Assembly: GCA_026985755.1 (NCBI GenBank)
Contig: JALSPX010000052.1
Coordinates: 1 to 16,922 of the forward strand
Reading direction: 5' to 3'
From: Sulfurovum sp.
GTDB lineage: Bacteria; Campylobacterota; Campylobacteria; Campylobacterales; Sulfurovaceae
DNA length: 16,922 nt
Both the position numbers and the translations under genes were made by a program. Below are positions 14,404-16,922 of the stretch, piece by piece. The notes under the pieces were generated by a model that worked only from the letters and a program-made list of their open reading frames with translations, was not told where the DNA came from and searched no databases. Positions within the stretch are counted from its first letter, which is position 1. Each line of letters starts with the position of its first letter.

Positions 14404-15741
14404 ATGACCCTAAAAGAGTTAGGATTTAATGAGATAGACCATGAGGCGTTGGCAAAGACCGATACACCATACAAAATATATGCAGAACTACTCGATGAGA
14501 CGGCACAAACACAGTTTGAAGATGTGCTAAGAGAACCTTATGTGACACGTGGAGCGTTGATGCCAGATGCACATGCAGGTTATACTATGCCTATAGGTGC
14601 TGTTTGTGCTACTAAAGATGTGGTAGTACCTCAGTTTGTGGGCTTTGACATTGGGTGTGGGATGTGTGCCTACAAGACAGACTACACCAAGGCAGAGGTG
14701 CAAACCCATGCCACGGAGATTTACAATGCCATTGTAGAGCGAATACCATTAGGCTCACGCAAACACAAAAACCATCAGCCTTTGAAGACAGATTTGGACA
14801 TTACACCCTTTGCGGCGTCTATCCTCAACTCTACTGGGTTAAAACAACTGGGTACACTTGGAGGGGGTAACCACTTTATAGAAGTTGGGTATGGAGCAGA
14901 TGAGAAAGCATGGATAGTCATACACTCAGGTTCTCGCGGATTTGGACACAAGATAGCTTCTCATTATATGATACAAGCCTATTTGCTAAAACATGACCAA
15001 AAAGATGCACTTGAAGAGAGACTAGAGGAGTTTACGAACAGAAATGCAGGGTTTAAAGAACACAATCCTGAGGGCTTTGAGAAGGCACTATTGAAGTTTA
15101 AACACAAGCAAATGTTAGAGTTAAATAAACAAATAAAACCTGATGACATCAAAGAGATATGTGGTTTAAATGTAGACTCTGAACTAGGACAAGCATATAT
15201 CACTGACCAGAACTTTGCACTTAACTTTGCAGTAGAAAATCGTAAACTGATGATAGCACGTATTCACGAGGCTATGAATGAGATAATGGGTGGTAGTTGT
15301 GTCTTTGAGGCAGAAGATGAAACACGTTTTATCAACCGTAATCACAACCATGCAGACTTTGATGAAGTAAGTAAAGAGTGGATACACCGTAAGGGAGCCA
15401 CCCATGCAGAAAAAGGTATGAGAGGCGTCATCCCTGGCAATATGCGTGATGGTTCGTTTGTAGTCATAGGCAAAGGCAATAAGGATGCCCTCAAGTCATC
15501 TTCTCATGGAGCAGGGCGTGTCATGAGCCGTAAAAAAGCCAGAGCCAATGTTAAACTAGAAGATTTTCAAGCCTCTATGCAAGGCATCACAGGTACTGTA
15601 GATGAAAACACACTAGATGAGTCACCTTTTGCCTACAAGGACATTTTTGAAGTAATGAGACTGCAAGAGGAGTTGGTAGAGATAGAAGAGCATATCAAGG
15701 TGCTTATCAATGTGAAAGATAACTCTAAAAGTAGGTATTAG
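14404..15741 (+). CDS. rtcB: RNA-splicing/repair ligase RtcB
   Basis: RtcB joins RNA 2',3'-cyclic phosphate or 3'-phosphate ends to 5'-OH ends using GTP and Mn. The 445-residue product has the full active site. Metal ligands are Asp82 and Cys85 in FDIGCGM, His157 in GGGNHFIE, His174 in IHSGSRGFGH and His316-region NHNH (313-316). The guanylylated histidine is His368 in SSSHGAGRVMSRKKA. The N-terminal PDAHAGYTMPIGAV is also conserved. It is somewhat longer than the about 408-residue E. coli enzyme. ATG 14404 has an ideal AAGGAG. No rtcA or rtcR is present in the window, so control is not by the E. coli-type sigma-54 activator. The tRNA nucleotidyltransferase gene follows by 13 bases. Confidence 0.96.
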   Translation: MTLKELGFNEIDHEALAKTDTPYKIYAELLDETAQTQFEDVLREPYVTRGALMPDAHAGYTMPIGAVCATKDVVVPQFVGFDIGCGMCAYKTDYTKAEVQTHATEIYNAIVERIPLGSRKHKNHQPLKTDLDITPFAASILNSTGLKQLGTLGGGNHFIEVGYGADEKAWIVIHSGSRGFGHKIASHYMIQAYLLKHDQKDALEERLEEFTNRNAGFKEHNPEGFEKALLKFKHKQMLELNKQIKPDDIKEICGLNVDSELGQAYITDQNFALNFAVENRKLMIARIHEAMNEIMGGSCVFEAEDETRFINRNHNHADFDEVSKEWIHRKGATHAEKGMRGVIPGNMRDGSFVVIGKGNKDALKSSSHGAGRVMSRKKARANVKLEDFQASMQGITGTVDENTLDESPFAYKDIFEVMRLQEELVEIEEHIKVLINVKDNSKSRY

Positions 15742-15742
15742 C

Positions 15743-15748
15743 TATAAT
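15743..15748 (+). promoter_or_regulatory. TATAAT just before the tRNA nucleotidyltransferase gene
   Basis: TATAAT lies two bases after the rtcB stop and seven bases before ATG 15755, so transcription from it would begin at about the ATG itself, with no ribosome site ahead. Either the gene also has a leaderless message or the motif is chance and the gene is read with rtcB. Confidence 0.3.
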
Positions 15749-15754
15749 CTTAAC

Positions 15755-16922
15755 ATGAAAATACCAAGCATCCTAAAAACCATATCAAAAACACTACAAG
15801 ATAAAAATGCCAAAGCCATCATAGTGGGTGGTTCTGTGCGTGACCATTTTTTAGAACTACCGATTAAAGACTATGATGTTGAGGTTTATGGCTTAGTAGA
15901 AATGGAAGAGCTAGAAGAAGTACTCGCTATGTATGGTTCGGTCAATTTGGTGGGCAAGAACTTTGGGGTGCTGAAGTTTAACTATGAGGGCGAAGAGTAT
16001 GATTTCTCTTTTCCTCGCACAGAAGCCAAAGTAGGGGTAGGACATAGAAGTTTTGATGTAGAGGTAGATGGTACATTGAGTTATAAAAAGGCTGCCATGC
16101 GTCGTGACTTTACTATCAATGCACTGGGCTATGAGATAGAGACGGGGAATTTCCTTGACCCCTTTGGTGGGCAGGATGATATGCAGGCAAAGGTACTGAG
16201 ACATATCGATGATGCTACTTTTATAGAAGACCCTCTGCGTGTCTACAGGGCTGTGCAGTTTTGTGCGAGGTTTGGGTATACCTTGGCAGAGGAGACCTTT
16301 GTTTTGTGTCAAAAAATGGTAGCTGAGGGTATGCTAGATGAGCTAGCAAAAGAACGCGTCTATGCAGAGTGGAAAAAACTACTACTCAAATCTCCTAAGC
16401 CTTCTGTAGGTTTTGAGCTCATGCGAGAACTAGGCATTACCAAACGCTATTTCCCAGAGCTTCATGCACTTATAGACGTACCCCAATCACCCAAGTGGCA
16501 CCCAGAGGGAGATGTGTGGATACACACCATGATGACGCTTGATGCGATGCAGAAAGAATTAGGAATTAGGAGTGAGGAATTAGGAATGAAAGATAGGCAA
16601 AAACTGAAGTTTTTGTTTGCTATTTTATGTCATGACTTGGGTAAGGCTACCCATACTAGCATCGATGATGAGGGAAATATAAGAGCCATAGGGCATGAAG
16701 AAGCAGGTATCGAGCCTACAAAATCATTACTCTATAGACTTAGCGATGAGCATGACTTCATAGATGCACTTTTGCCTTTGGTAGAGCATCACCTCAAACC
16801 TTCACAATTTTATAGTGGCAAGGCAAAAGCATCTGCCTTTAGACGATTGGCTACCAAGGTAAATATAGAAGAGTTGGTCATCGTAGCCAAAGCCGATTTT
16901 TTAGGACGCACGACAGCAGAAT
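15755..16922 (+). CDS. cca: HD-domain tRNA nucleotidyltransferase / poly(A) polymerase family (C-terminus beyond window)
   Basis: The frame is open to the window edge; 389 residues are visible. The family adds CCA to tRNA 3' ends (or A tails). Motifs in order: GGSVRDHFLELPIKDYDVEVYG with GGSVRD at 25-30 and catalytic Asp39/Asp41, RRDFTINALGY (116-126), EDPLRVYRAVQFCARFG (158-174), then an HD domain with EGDVWIHT (His257) and LCHDLGK (His293, Asp294). In E. coli CCA enzyme the HD domain has 2',3'-cyclic phosphodiesterase and phosphatase activity. This fits an RNA-end repair role beside rtcB. The ATG at 15755 lacks a strong ribosome site. Residues 266-279 are encoded by a 7-base tandem repeat and look like an inserted linker. 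Confidence 0.92.
   Translation, partial: MKIPSILKTISKTLQDKNAKAIIVGGSVRDHFLELPIKDYDVEVYGLVEMEELEEVLAMYGSVNLVGKNFGVLKFNYEGEEYDFSFPRTEAKVGVGHRSFDVEVDGTLSYKKAAMRRDFTINALGYEIETGNFLDPFGGQDDMQAKVLRHIDDATFIEDPLRVYRAVQFCARFGYTLAEETFVLCQKMVAEGMLDELAKERVYAEWKKLLLKSPKPSVGFELMRELGITKRYFPELHALIDVPQSPKWHPEGDVWIHTMMTLDAMQKELGIRSEELGMKDRQKLKFLFAILCHDLGKATHTSIDDEGNIRAIGHEEAGIEPTKSLLYRLSDEHDFIDALLPLVEHHLKPSQFYSGKAKASAFRRLATKVNIEELVIVAKADFLGRTTAE
16556..16590 (+). repeat. Five tandem 7-base repeats (GAATTAG type) inside the tRNA nucleotidyltransferase gene
   Basis: The units are GAATTAG, GAATTAG, GAGTGAG, GAATTAG, GAATGAA. They encode ELGIRSEELGMK between the catalytic part and the HD domain, just where family members vary in length. 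Heptamer repeats of this type are usually intergenic, as in the short tandem repeat families described in cyanobacteria. Here the frame is preserved. Confidence 0.75.

Noticed and set aside
13846..15741. PIN toxin cleavage directly repaired by the neighbouring RtcB
   Set aside because: PIN nucleases generally leave 3'-OH and 5'-phosphate ends, while RtcB needs 2',3'-cyclic or 3'-phosphate and 5'-OH ends. The pair may be neighbours by insertion.
15911..16312. Minus-strand 133-codon frame inside the tRNA nucleotidyltransferase
   Set aside because: It is antisense to conserved catalytic motifs of the plus-strand gene and looks like a shadow frame.
1..16922. CRISPR arrays, tRNA or rRNA genes, insertion sequences or prophage ends
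   Set aside because: I saw no regular repeat-spacer array, no tRNA cloverleaf pattern and no transposase or integrase frame on reading the window; a tool scan could still find small elements.

Overview
The window is a stretch of low-GC chromosome that looks like Campylobacterota, most like the Sulfurovum/Sulfurimonas side of that phylum. I base this on the character of SecA, MltG and the LolC/LolA proteins, on AT-rich spacers with TATAAT-type -10 boxes and weak or absent -35 boxes, and on tight gene packing. The genus is a judgement from memory, not a computed placement.

Positions 1-10100 are mostly a cell-envelope block. A truncated gene of unknown function (1-166, minus) is followed by mltG (minus). 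A large AsmA/YhdP-like protein diverges from mltG and probably overlaps its start. A minus-strand operon then runs secA (7944) -> lolC-type ABC permease -> a 45-residue basic helical protein. Divergent from secA is a plus-strand run: lolA, a membrane-anchored coiled-coil protein and polyphosphate kinase 2, with very short gaps or overlaps. Sec export, lipoprotein trafficking (LolA, LolC), peptidoglycan release (MltG) and probable lipid transport (YhdP-like) are thus side by side.

Positions 10101-16922 look like an accessory RNA-repair/stress region. A minus-strand operon reads: a gene split by a frameshift in an (AT)5 tract, a short low-molecular-weight tyrosine-phosphatase-like protein, a HEAT-repeat protein, and a helix-turn-helix/WYL regulator, the last two junctions being ATGA overlaps. 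Diverging from it is a 250-residue protein of unknown function. A toxin-first PIN/ribbon-helix-helix toxin-antitoxin pair lies on the minus strand with a 24-bp palindrome at its promoter. Then come rtcB (RNA ligase) and an HD-domain tRNA nucleotidyltransferase that runs off the window.

The most interesting observation is that rtcB and the divergent 250-residue gene carry nearly the same 13-bp box (CGGACAAWATACG), followed at exactly the same distance by a -10-like hexamer. This suggests a common regulon, and the WYL protein is the obvious candidate regulator. RtcB plus a CCA-adding enzyme with an HD domain makes chemical sense as a module for RNAs with 2',3'-cyclic phosphate ends. Two probable frameshifts at simple repeats, one in each of the two divergent genes flanking the box, make this intergenic neighbourhood worth resequencing.
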